NCBI GenBank assembly: GCA_943912835.1
Contig: CALTVJ010000006.1
Location: 1-44,271 of the forward strand
Direction: 5' to 3'
Length of the DNA: 44,271 nucleotides
Source: an uncultured Porphyromonas sp.
GTDB lineage: Bacteria; Bacteroidota; Bacteroidia; Bacteroidales; Porphyromonadaceae
The notes beneath the pieces are model-generated. The model ran no database searches. It had not been told where the DNA came from and was given only the letters and a program-made list of their open reading frames with translations. Both the position numbers and the translations under genes were made by a program. Positions 16,668 through 24,765 of the stretch are shown piece by piece; within the stretch, counting starts at the first letter, position 1; every line of letters starts with the position of its first letter.

Positions 16668-17333
16668 TTAGCTTTGATTGACGAAAACAAGTATTGGAGA
16701 CTCTGTATATATTTTTATGATATCCTCGTCGGCTCGATTGAGGGTTCCACTCCATAGATGAGGTAGTGTGTAGTTATCCAGAGGCCAATGTACCCCCTCT
16801 ACAGTTAAAGGAGTTTGTGCAAAATTGAAAAAAGAAACTTGAGTCCCTCGTTTTACCTCAAGGGTACATTCCTCCTGAATAAGACGAAAGTAACCCGTCT
16901 CAGTGATGAGAACTAAGTCGTCGAGTAAACCTGCACAGCAAGGCAATAAAGCCAGATTACCTAAGGTGTGATCATCACGTTTGCCTGTGGCTCCGAGGAG
17001 GATAACACGTTTTTTGTTTAGCTCTGAGCTCAAATACCTAATGGTCTTGCTTAGGTCATTTGTTTCTTGTTCGGAGATACGTATTAGACGTCCCGCCAAT
17101 TTTGTCTTGAGATTAGGAGAGATAGAGTCTAAGTCTCCGATGACAACATCAGGAAGTTTATCGGTGTAAAGGCTTAGATTGTTGACAGCTCCGTCACAGC
17201 ATGCCAATGTTTGCTCGCCGTTTTTGATCCAACGATCAATATGACTTAGGGCTTCTGTACGCTTGGGAAATGATCCATTGGCAATGACTATTGCCTCGTA
17301 CTTAGTTATGTCTTCGTACTTGTAATGTTTCAT
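16668..17333 (-). CDS. thiN: Thiamine diphosphokinase
   Basis: Converts thiamine and ATP to thiamine diphosphate and AMP. The protein contains the family motifs CCDGAVNNL, PDVVIGDLDSI, EQETNDLSKTI and GATGKRDDHTLGN, which bind ATP and metal. The C-terminal part is a small beta-rich domain that contributes the thiamine pocket. The frame is open to 17357, but ATG at 17333 is chosen (221 residues). That ATG overlaps the TGA of the upstream transporter gene as ATGA, a classic coupling arrangement. It is the last gene of the operon. The pairing with a PnuC-like transporter points to thiamine salvage. Confidence 0.88.
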   Translation of the reverse strand: MKHYKYEDITKYEAIVIANGSFPKRTEALSHIDRWIKNGEQTLACCDGAVNNLSLYTDKLPDVVIGDLDSISPNLKTKLAGRLIRISEQETNDLSKTIRYLSSELNKKRVILLGATGKRDDHTLGNLALLPCCAGLLDDLVLITETGYFRLIQEECTLEVKRGTQVSFFNFAQTPLTVEGVHWPLDNYTLPHLWSGTLNRADEDIIKIYTESPILVFVNQS

Positions 17334-17959
17334 ACTGATTTGATTTCGGATAACCAACGTCTATATCCTAAGATGCTCACGATAAGATTGATAATGAAAG
17401 TGAATGCGCTTACATAATCTTCTGAAATAAAGAAAATCGTAGCACTAAGGCTATTGGCGATAATCCAGCATAGCCAATGCTCTACTTGCTTACGACTGAG
17501 ATAAACCATTCCCAAAAATGAGAATAGGGTAGCAATCGTATCGCAAATAGGGAAGACACTATTCCCACTCTGGAGCATCAGGTATACAGGATAATAAAGT
17601 ACAGCCAATATACCAAGGTGTATGGATATGTCTTTTTTGTTAGCGTGGCTGATGTTGTGGTTAAGGCTCTCATCATCATTTGACTTTTTGTTTCTGAGCC
17701 ACATAACCCAGCCCATGATACTAGTTATCAAAAAGTAGATGTTCACTACTACGTTACCGATATAGAGAGCTTGCCAGCTAACAGCAATATAGAAGAGAGG
17801 TAATATGATCCCTACAGGCCATAGCCACACACTAGCCTTATACTCTAAGTATAGCCATAAGAAATTGATGCTTGCTGCCATGATGGCGAGCCAGTGCTCC
17901 GAGATAAAATAATAGACTAAATAAGCTACATACATTAAGAATGTAAAGACACTATCCAT
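17330..17959 (-). CDS. pnuT: PnuC-family vitamin transporter, probably thiamine (PnuT)
   Basis: A 209-residue membrane protein with about seven hydrophobic segments and PnuC-family stretches: LEYKASVWLWPVGIILPLFYI (segment boundary near residues 38-58), GWVMWLRN, and CDTIATLFSFLGMVYLSRK followed by EHWLCWI. PnuC members move nicotinamide riboside, riboflavin or thiamine by facilitated diffusion, with capture by phosphorylation in the cytoplasm. The four-base overlap with thiN, whose product phosphorylates thiamine, makes thiamine the likely substrate, as for PnuT proteins of Bacteroides. Substrate is inferred from context, not from residues. It lies 26 bases after uvrD. I saw no TPP riboswitch in front of it. 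Confidence 0.75.
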   Translation of the reverse strand: MDSVFTFLMYVAYLVYYFISEHWLAIMAASINFLWLYLEYKASVWLWPVGIILPLFYIAVSWQALYIGNVVVNIYFLITSIMGWVMWLRNKKSNDDESLNHNISHANKKDISIHLGILAVLYYPVYLMLQSGNSVFPICDTIATLFSFLGMVYLSRKQVEHWLCWIIANSLSATIFFISEDYVSAFTFIINLIVSILGYRRWLSEIKSV

Positions 17960-17985
17960 AAGGTTGATGATAGGGGTATTGGTTT

Positions 17986-20301
17986 TTAGTTGATTACTTC
18001 CAGATTGGCAAAGCGTAATAAAAGCTTTTTCTCATCTCCGTTGGCAAAACGTACGATAGCTTTGGCATTGTCTGCATCACCCTCAAGAGAGAGGATAAGC
18101 CCTAAACCGAAGCGTGCGTGCCGTACTTTGGAGCCTAAGCGGAGTGAGCCGATCGCTTCGTGCTTCGTTTCTGCTTTGTCTTCACCTTGTGAGACGACCC
18201 TGCTTTGTGTTCGTACACGTCTTTGTGATTTCATCGGGGTTATCTCTACAGGACTAAACTTCTCGGGAAGCCCTAGCCAAGATTGTGCTACACCTTGGTG
18301 TCCGTTAGTCGGGTTGCCTATGCTAAGATTGGTACGCTTGATAAGCGTATTAGGGAGTTCACGCAAGAAGCGACTTGGCCGAGTCATCTCTGTGCGTCCG
18401 TTACGGAAACGTTCGCGTGCATAGGCTATGTGACAGGTCTTTTCTGCACGAGTGATGGCGACGTAGAGTAAACGCCTCTCCTCCTCAATCTCGTGGGGGT
18501 CTAAACTCATGGCTGATGGGAACAGCTGTTCTTCCAAACCGACAATGAAAACATGAGGAAACTCTAGTCCCTTGGAAGCATGGATCGTCATCAAGGTTAC
18601 TATATTAGAGGATTCTTTCAAGTCTTTATCTTGTTCGGAGAGGAGGTTTACCTCATTAACATAGTCTTCTAATTTTGCTACTCGCTTGTTCTCTTTAGCT
18701 TGATGAGCATATTCATCTAAGCTGACCAATAATTCGTTGAGGTTGTTGACACGATTTTTCCCCTCTGGTGTACTGTCAAGCATGAGATCTTGCGGAATAC
18801 CAGAGGTGTTGATGAGCCACTGGCAGAGATTGTAGAAGTCGGTCTCTTCTTGGCATTTTTTACGCATATTCTCGAGCAACTGGTTGAAGTTCTCGAGCTT
18901 GGTAAGTGTTCCTTTATTTAGACCAAGGTCATATTGGTTTAGATTAGAAAGGATTGATGCCAGACTGGTTTTGTGTGCTGAGGCTTTTTCTCGTAGCTTA
19001 TTGATCGTTGTATCACCAATACCACGCTTGGGGTAGTTGATGACACGTAGCAAAGCTTGTTCGTCTTGCTCGTTCGTCATAAGGCGGAAATAAGCTATGA
19101 TATCGAGTACCTCTTTGTGGTCGAAGAATGAGCGTCCCCCCCATATTCTGAAAGGGATACCCTGGATGCGTAGTTTCTGTTCAAGAATACGGCTTTGCTG
19201 GTTCGTGCGGTAGAGTACAGCGAAATCTTTATACTCTGCTCCTATATTTTGGTGTCTGTTTTCGATAGACTGTGTTACCCAATTGGCTTCTTGCTCTCCA
19301 TCGAGGGCTTCGTGTATTTCAATTGGTTCACCTTCATCTCCCATGGAGAATACATTCTTGGGAATTTGCTCTTGGTTATGTGCAATGAGATGGCGGGCGA
19401 CTTTTACAATAGTTCTAGTTGAGCGATAGTTTTGCTCAAGTTTGAAGAGTTTAGCTCCTTGGAAGCTTTGATCGAAGGATAGGATATTTTGGATATTTGC
19501 ACCACGAAAAGAGTAAATGCTTTGTGCATCGTCACCTACGACAAATAGCTTACGTTTGCTTTTCATTAGTTGTAGGGCGATCATAAACTGAGCAAAGTTG
19601 GTGTCTTGATACTCATCAATGAGTAGATAGTCTATGCGCTCCTGCCAAGTGCTCAGTATATCTGGATGACTTCGGAAGAGGACATTCGTCTGCATAAGCA
19701 GATCGTCAAAGTCCATAGCATTGGCAAGCTTGAGTTCTCTCATGTAGCGATGATATATTTCACCGATACGGGGTGTTTTGCTACGATCGTCAGCTTCTTT
19801 TTGCTGTTTGTCTGCAATATACTGCTCGGGTAATTGTAGGTGATTTTTGGCTCTGGATATACGGCTTTGGACTAATTTGGGAGTATAGACTTTGTCGTCA
19901 AGATCTAAACTTTTTATGATTTGTTTGATCTTATTTTTACTATCGCTACTGTTGTAGATAGTGAAATTTTTATTGTACCCCAAGAGCTCTGCATGCTCAC
20001 GGAGTATACTTGCGAAAATCGAGTGGAAAGTACCTACTTTGATCCTGTAGGCTTCTTCCCCGATAACAGATGCAATACGCTCGATCATTTCTCCAGCTGC
20101 CTTGTTGGTAAAGGTCAGCGCCATAAGACGATCAGGTTTATACCCACAGTTGATCAGGTGCAGTAGTTTATAGACCAGAACTCTGGTCTTACCACTGCCA
20201 GCACCAGCAATGACAAGAGCTGGGCCGTCGTTGTACTCTACGGCAGAGCGTTGAGCCTCATTCAGCTCGAGAAGATACGACTTATCTGTTTGTTCTGTCA
20301 T
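17986..20301 (-). CDS. uvrD: UvrD/PcrA-type DNA helicase
   Basis: A superfamily 1A 3'-5' helicase that removes the incised oligonucleotide and UvrBC in excision repair and acts in mismatch repair and replication restart. The 771-residue protein begins with the Q-motif region LNEAQRSAVEYNDGP. Walker A is AGAGSGKTR (32-40), followed by GTFHSIFASILRE, motif II DEYQDTN, VVGDDAQSIYSFRGA, and TLMTIHASKGLEF with RRLLYVAITRAE. The C-terminus (LRLGSKVRHARFGLGLILS) is the Tudor-like domain that binds RNA polymerase in PcrA/UvrD. Its first 20 bases overlap the end of the upstream SWIM-domain gene. Confidence 0.92.
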   Translation of the reverse strand: MTEQTDKSYLLELNEAQRSAVEYNDGPALVIAGAGSGKTRVLVYKLLHLINCGYKPDRLMALTFTNKAAGEMIERIASVIGEEAYRIKVGTFHSIFASILREHAELLGYNKNFTIYNSSDSKNKIKQIIKSLDLDDKVYTPKLVQSRISRAKNHLQLPEQYIADKQQKEADDRSKTPRIGEIYHRYMRELKLANAMDFDDLLMQTNVLFRSHPDILSTWQERIDYLLIDEYQDTNFAQFMIALQLMKSKRKLFVVGDDAQSIYSFRGANIQNILSFDQSFQGAKLFKLEQNYRSTRTIVKVARHLIAHNQEQIPKNVFSMGDEGEPIEIHEALDGEQEANWVTQSIENRHQNIGAEYKDFAVLYRTNQQSRILEQKLRIQGIPFRIWGGRSFFDHKEVLDIIAYFRLMTNEQDEQALLRVINYPKRGIGDTTINKLREKASAHKTSLASILSNLNQYDLGLNKGTLTKLENFNQLLENMRKKCQEETDFYNLCQWLINTSGIPQDLMLDSTPEGKNRVNNLNELLVSLDEYAHQAKENKRVAKLEDYVNEVNLLSEQDKDLKESSNIVTLMTIHASKGLEFPHVFIVGLEEQLFPSAMSLDPHEIEEERRLLYVAITRAEKTCHIAYARERFRNGRTEMTRPSRFLRELPNTLIKRTNLSIGNPTNGHQGVAQSWLGLPEKFSPVEITPMKSQRRVRTQSRVVSQGEDKAETKHEAIGSLRLGSKVRHARFGLGLILSLEGDADNAKAIVRFANGDEKKLLLRFANLEVIN

Positions 20302-21667
20302 TGAGGCTTTGGGTAAGTAGAGTCATTGCTTCTTCGTCTTGACTTACTTCTAGAAGAGCCTCTAGAAGAGCCTTGACTTTATCTTGGCTTGTTAATTGCT
20401 TCTTATGTCGTCCTGCACCAGATATGATTAGACTATCATCTTCATATAGATTGGGGTAGAAGAATACGCAATTCTCAAGCTCTTTGGGTGCATTCTCTCC
20501 GTCGTTTTTGATAGGGAATATGTGGCGATAGCTATGTACGAAACAATATAATGCACCTAATAGATAGGGGCTAATATGTTGTAGCGTTGAGGATAGCTGT
20601 ATCGGACTCATATCCTGCATCGTGTCGATATGCATATATAGGTGTGATATCGATAGCTTCTTTAGCGCAAGGGATAGTTCGTTTTTCCAATCTCTTAATC
20701 CACGAGCATTGTCTACCCACACGAAGCAAACACTTGGATGTATGTTGTTGACACGTTGAATGAAACTTTGTTCGCTGAGGATATATATAGGTAGCGCCTT
20801 GAGGCTAGGGTAATGATCTAAAATGCTGCGCCATAGATGCTCGTCCTCCTCATGCTCAACGATGATATAGCTAGGTTGTAGGTGTTGCTCTAGTTGGTAT
20901 ATCTCTATTGCCAATCTTATCGCCAATTGGGCATAGACTTGATGTCTTGGAGCAACAACAAGCCCATTGGCATGATAGCACAACTCATACAAAGCCTCCT
21001 CAATGGGTTTGGGGGCACAGCTTGCATGATCTTTACTCCAAGGGATACGCTTATCAACGAATAGCTCTTTTATGTTGTGTTTCCAACGTTCTTGAGCTAT
21101 CTTTTCTTCAGCAAAGTCATACACGTCCTCGTAGACTCTGAAGTTTGGGGATATGGCTGTTCCTTCTTCATCTAGTTTTGCTAAGTCTTGGTATCGGCTC
21201 TGAGGAAGTACTCCACAACTATCGAAGTATTTGTTGTAGAGTACTAAAAATTGATCTGTGTGCTCGGTACCAATACGCATACGAATATGTCTTCCTCCCT
21301 TATAACTGACGAAAACAGATGAATAGTTTGCATTATAGCTACGTCCAGACCAAGGGTAGCCTTCGACTTCTTGTTGTAGCTCTAGGCATACAGCCTCGAT
21401 GTGCTTACAGGTGCCTAGCCCATTGGTTCGGAAGTCTAGACATGAGCAGTAGTTGCGCTCACTACACACACCTCTAAAAGCCACTTTATACCTTCCTCCT
21501 GCTTGAGAGGATACAAGATAGTCTCCCCAGATGCGGTTGTCATCTAGGTGAGAGACCCAAAAATCTGATTCGATGGCTTGCTCTCGTCTAAGGGCTATCT
21601 GCCATTCTTCGATCGTCATGCCTTCAGGGCATACTTTGTTGGAGATGCGATTTTGTATTTTAGCCAT
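20282..21667 (-). CDS. SWIM zinc-finger protein resembling a degenerate SNF2 helicase
   Basis: This 461-residue protein has no known function. A SWIM zinc finger CxC-x10-CxH is visible at C74, C76, C87 and H89, inside the context GRYKVAFRG, NYCSCLDF and LGTCKHIEAV. That context matches the N-terminus of SWIM-containing SNF2-family helicases. The later part follows the order of a SNF2 first lobe: ANGLVVAPRHQVYAQLAI (233-250) sits where the Walker A GLGKT would be, PSYIIV (265-270) where the strand before motif Ia would be, and VWVDNARGLRDWKNELS (316-332) where DEAQ-x-IKNW would be. The ATPase residues are absent, and no second lobe is found before the C-terminus. It overlaps uvrA by 8 and uvrD by 20 bases. 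The homology to SNF2 is inferred by eye. Confidence 0.7.
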   Translation of the reverse strand: MAKIQNRISNKVCPEGMTIEEWQIALRREQAIESDFWVSHLDDNRIWGDYLVSSQAGGRYKVAFRGVCSERNYCSCLDFRTNGLGTCKHIEAVCLELQQEVEGYPWSGRSYNANYSSVFVSYKGGRHIRMRIGTEHTDQFLVLYNKYFDSCGVLPQSRYQDLAKLDEEGTAISPNFRVYEDVYDFAEEKIAQERWKHNIKELFVDKRIPWSKDHASCAPKPIEEALYELCYHANGLVVAPRHQVYAQLAIRLAIEIYQLEQHLQPSYIIVEHEEDEHLWRSILDHYPSLKALPIYILSEQSFIQRVNNIHPSVCFVWVDNARGLRDWKNELSLALKKLSISHLYMHIDTMQDMSPIQLSSTLQHISPYLLGALYCFVHSYRHIFPIKNDGENAPKELENCVFFYPNLYEDDSLIISGAGRHKKQLTSQDKVKALLEALLEVSQDEEAMTLLTQSLNDRTNR

Positions 21668-24512
21668 GTTCTTTCATTTTGTTGTTTTTGTAGGCTTTGA
21701 GCTCTGCTTTTAGGAATGGAGCCGTCGGACTCTGCTTTATTTTTGTTAGTTCCTCTGGAGTCCCTTGGTATATCAATTGGCCACCATCTTTACCCCCTTC
21801 AGGGCCGATCTCGATCAAGTAATCTGCACATTTGATAAGATCTAGGTTGTGCTCAATAACCACAACGGTATTTCCTTTGTCTACAAGACGTTGTAGTATC
21901 TCTAGCAAGATGCGAATGTCCTCAAAGTGTAGACCTGTTGTTGGTTCGTCTAGGACATATAGTGTATTCCCCGTATCTCTTTTTGCCAATTCGCTAGCTA
22001 GTTTGATACGCTGGCTCTCTCCTCCTGATAGTGTCGTTGATGGTTGTCCCACCTTGATATAACCTAAGCCTACTTGTTGTAATACATGCAACTTCTTATA
22101 TATCTGTGGTATATGCTCAAAGAAGTCGACAGCTTGGTTGATAGTCATATCTAGGACATCGGCGATACTTTTACCCTTGAAGCGTACTTCTAAGGTCTCT
22201 CTATTGTATCGCTTGCCATGACATACCTCACAGGGAACATATACGTTGGGTAAGAAGTTCATTTCGATTGTCTTATAGCCATTCCCTTTGCATTGCTCGC
22301 ATCGTCCTCCTGAGACGTTGAAGCTAAAGCGTCCAGGTTTGTAGCCTCTCATCTTACTCTCTGCTAAGCCGACAAAAAGGTTGCGTATATCGGAGAAGAC
22401 TCCTGTATAAGTTGCAGGGTTGCTACGTGGCGTGCGGCCAATTGGGGCTTGGTCTACTGCGACAACTTTGTCAATATGCTCTAGTCCCTCCATGCTGTCG
22501 TAGGGTAGTGGAGCTGTATCGCTACGATAGAGTCGTTGGCTTATTGCGGGATAGAGGGTTTCATTGATTAGGGTACTTTTACCACTCCCCGAAACGCCAA
22601 CAACACATATCAGTGTACCTAAGGGGAGATTGACGTTGACAGAGCGTAAGTTGTTGCCTTTGGCTCCTCGAATGCTGATACACTGACCTTTACCCTCACG
22701 TCGTTTGTCGGGTATGGGTACATTTTGTTTGCCTGAGATATACTGAGATGTCAGGCTATTACTCTGCATCATCTCCTTAGGTGAGCCCATAAATACGACT
22801 TCTCCACCTAGTCGCCCTGCTTGTGGCCCCATGTCGATGACGTGATCAGCCTCCAGAATCATGTCTTTATCGTGCTCTACGACGATGATCGTGTTGCCCA
22901 AGTCTCTAAGGTTTTTGAGAGACTGAATGAGCTTCATGTTATCTCTTTGGTGTAGACCGATGCTGGGTTCATCTAGAATGTACAAAACCTCCACAAGTTG
23001 TGTGCCAATCTGTGTGGCGAGTCTAATCCGTTGACTCTCGCCACCTGATAGGGTTGTTGCAGATCTATTCATAGACAAGTAACCTAGTCCTACATCGAGC
23101 AAGAAAGAGAGGCGTTTGCGTATCTCTTTGAGTACTTCTGTGGCAATGCTTCGTTGTGCAGATGATAGACGACCTTCAATATCATTTAACCATTGGTATA
23201 GGTCATTGAGTCCCATTTGCCCAAGCTCGCCAATATTTTTCCCGTCAATGAAATAGTGTAGGGCTTCTTTATTCAGTCTTAGACCTTCACAACTAGGGCA
23301 GCAGGTTGTTGTCATGAATTGTCTACTCCACTTTTCTGCGTTATACTCCAAATCTTCACCACTTAATTGAGGTAAATACTCGGCTAGACCATTGTAGCGT
23401 ACACGGATTTGTTTGGTACTACCATACTGAATGATTTCGACGAGTATCTCCTCATCAGAGCCGTAGAGGATTTCCTCAATGAGTTCTTCGGGGAGCTTGC
23501 TTATGGGAAGGTCAATTTTGGCTTCGTATTTAGCAAATAGGGCTTCTATCTGTTGCCCGAGAATATTTTTTTTGAGTTTACCAACAGGAGCTATTCCCCC
23601 TTTTGCAACGCTTAGAGCTTTATCGGGAAAGATGGTTTCTTTATTTAGAATATTAATCTCACCGAGCCCTCTACATTTTGGGCAATAGCCATTGGGAGAG
23701 TTGAAGGAGAAGTTGTGCGGTGCTGGCTCTTTGTAGGCAAGTCCCGTCTCAGGGCACATGAGGTTACGACTTAGATAAGTTAATTTGCCCGTATCAACGT
23801 CCATCACCATCATAATGCCTTTTCCCTCTCGAAGAGCTAGACTCAGGCTATTTTTGATACGATCGCTATGCTCCGCTTTGATAGTCAACTTGTCTGTTTG
23901 AACCTCTATGTCGTGAAGCTTATAGCGATCCAGTTTCATACCATAACTAATCTCTTGTAACGAGCCATCAACACGCACGTTGAGGTAGCCTTTTTTGCGC
24001 AAGTACTCAAAGAGCTCCTTATAGTGCCCTTTGCGTTGGGCAACCAATGGAGCCAAAAAGAGGACGCGTTTATGCTCAAACTTCTCTAAAATGAGGGAGA
24101 GTATTTGCTTATCGGTATAGCGTACCATAGGTAAGCCCGATAAATAAGAAATGGCTTGCCCTGCACGCGCATAAAGCAGTCTAAAAAAATCGTAGACTTC
24201 CGTAATTGTGCCTACTGTTGAGCGAGGGTTTCGATTGGTGGTCTTTTGATCGATAGAGATAACGGGGCCTAAACCCTCAATATGTTCAACATCTGGTCGC
24301 TCCATACCTCCACCCAAAAAACCTCTGGCATAGGAACTGAACGTCTCAATGTATCTTCTTTGTCCCTCAGCAAATATAGTATCAAAGGCGAGCGAACTCT
24401 TACCACTACCACTCAATCCTGTAAGGACACTCAAGGTATAGCGAGGAATGCGGGCATTGATATTCTTGAGGTTGTGTACTTTGGCACCAATAATCTCTAA
24501 GTCTTGCATCAA
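21660..24512 (-). CDS. uvrA: Excinuclease ABC subunit A
   Basis: Damage-recognition ATPase of nucleotide excision repair, working with UvrB and UvrC. The 950-residue protein has two ABC-type ATPase halves. Walker A motifs are GLSGSGKSS (near residue 33) and GVSGSGKST (near 640). Signature motifs TTLSGGESQRIRLA and TTLSGGESQRIKLA are each followed by a Walker B region, YILDEPSIGLHQRD and YVLDEPTTGLHFED. Zinc-finger cysteines are present in NGYCPKCRGLGE, CCPSCEG, GGRCEQCKGNGY and VPCEVCHGKRYN. It heads a five-gene operon including uvrD. A TAnnTTTG promoter element lies 29 bases upstream. Confidence 0.96.
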   Translation of the reverse strand: MMQDLEIIGAKVHNLKNINARIPRYTLSVLTGLSGSGKSSLAFDTIFAEGQRRYIETFSSYARGFLGGGMERPDVEHIEGLGPVISIDQKTTNRNPRSTVGTITEVYDFFRLLYARAGQAISYLSGLPMVRYTDKQILSLILEKFEHKRVLFLAPLVAQRKGHYKELFEYLRKKGYLNVRVDGSLQEISYGMKLDRYKLHDIEVQTDKLTIKAEHSDRIKNSLSLALREGKGIMMVMDVDTGKLTYLSRNLMCPETGLAYKEPAPHNFSFNSPNGYCPKCRGLGEINILNKETIFPDKALSVAKGGIAPVGKLKKNILGQQIEALFAKYEAKIDLPISKLPEELIEEILYGSDEEILVEIIQYGSTKQIRVRYNGLAEYLPQLSGEDLEYNAEKWSRQFMTTTCCPSCEGLRLNKEALHYFIDGKNIGELGQMGLNDLYQWLNDIEGRLSSAQRSIATEVLKEIRKRLSFLLDVGLGYLSMNRSATTLSGGESQRIRLATQIGTQLVEVLYILDEPSIGLHQRDNMKLIQSLKNLRDLGNTIIVVEHDKDMILEADHVIDMGPQAGRLGGEVVFMGSPKEMMQSNSLTSQYISGKQNVPIPDKRREGKGQCISIRGAKGNNLRSVNVNLPLGTLICVVGVSGSGKSTLINETLYPAISQRLYRSDTAPLPYDSMEGLEHIDKVVAVDQAPIGRTPRSNPATYTGVFSDIRNLFVGLAESKMRGYKPGRFSFNVSGGRCEQCKGNGYKTIEMNFLPNVYVPCEVCHGKRYNRETLEVRFKGKSIADVLDMTINQAVDFFEHIPQIYKKLHVLQQVGLGYIKVGQPSTTLSGGESQRIKLASELAKRDTGNTLYVLDEPTTGLHFEDIRILLEILQRLVDKGNTVVVIEHNLDLIKCADYLIEIGPEGGKDGGQLIYQGTPEELTKIKQSPTAPFLKAELKAYKNNKMKEHG

Positions 24513-24541
24513 AAGATAATAAAATAAATAAAACTATCATA

Positions 24542-24549
24542 CAAAGATA
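24542..24549 (-). promoter_or_regulatory. Candidate -7 promoter element for the uvrA operon
   Basis: On the minus strand tatctttg matches TAnnTTTG, 29 bases upstream of the uvrA start. No clear -33 element is seen at the expected spacing. Confidence 0.45.
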
Positions 24550-24622
24550 CAATATCTTTTTTCGCTATTTGATAGAGATCACTGATGATCTTGATATGCC
24601 TTAGATGAAAGTACTTTGGTTT

Positions 24623-24656
24623 GCCTACCGAGTGGACAATTGTACACTCGGTAGGC
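24623..24656. repeat. Intergenic hairpin B (CCTACCGAG family)
   Basis: Perfect 12-bp arms, gcctaccgagtg at 24623-24634 and cactcggtaggc at 24645-24656, surround a 10-base loop containing caattg. It lies midway between the divergent uvrA and DUF349 promoters. The preceding gtactttg (24611-24618) also follows hairpin A. A second, overlapping pairing of gtacactcgg with ccgagcgtac (24643-24682) is possible. Confidence 0.65.
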
Positions 24657-24737
24657 GGACGATGGTCAACTCACCGAGCGTACATGTCTGATGTGCGTAT
24701 CCCTTTAGGCTTATATAGTTGTTAGATAAAAATAATG

Positions 24738-24745
24738 TACTTTTG
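24738..24745 (+). promoter_or_regulatory. Candidate -7 promoter element for the DUF349-pdxH unit
   Basis: tacttttg matches TAnnTTTG and lies 20 bases before the DUF349 start codon. The nearest upstream TTG (24719-24721) is only 16 bases away, so the -33 element is uncertain. Confidence 0.4.
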
Positions 24746-24765
24746 TAGGTATAGTTGAAACGTTT

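Noticed and set aside
17334..17357. Longer thiN start at 17357
   Set aside because: The ATG at 17333 overlaps the transporter stop as ATGA and gives a family-like N-terminus; the extra eight residues add nothing recognisable.
17990..18424. 144-aa antisense frame within uvrD
   Set aside because: Its composition is that of a reversed uvrD C-terminus, with no independent motif or start signal.
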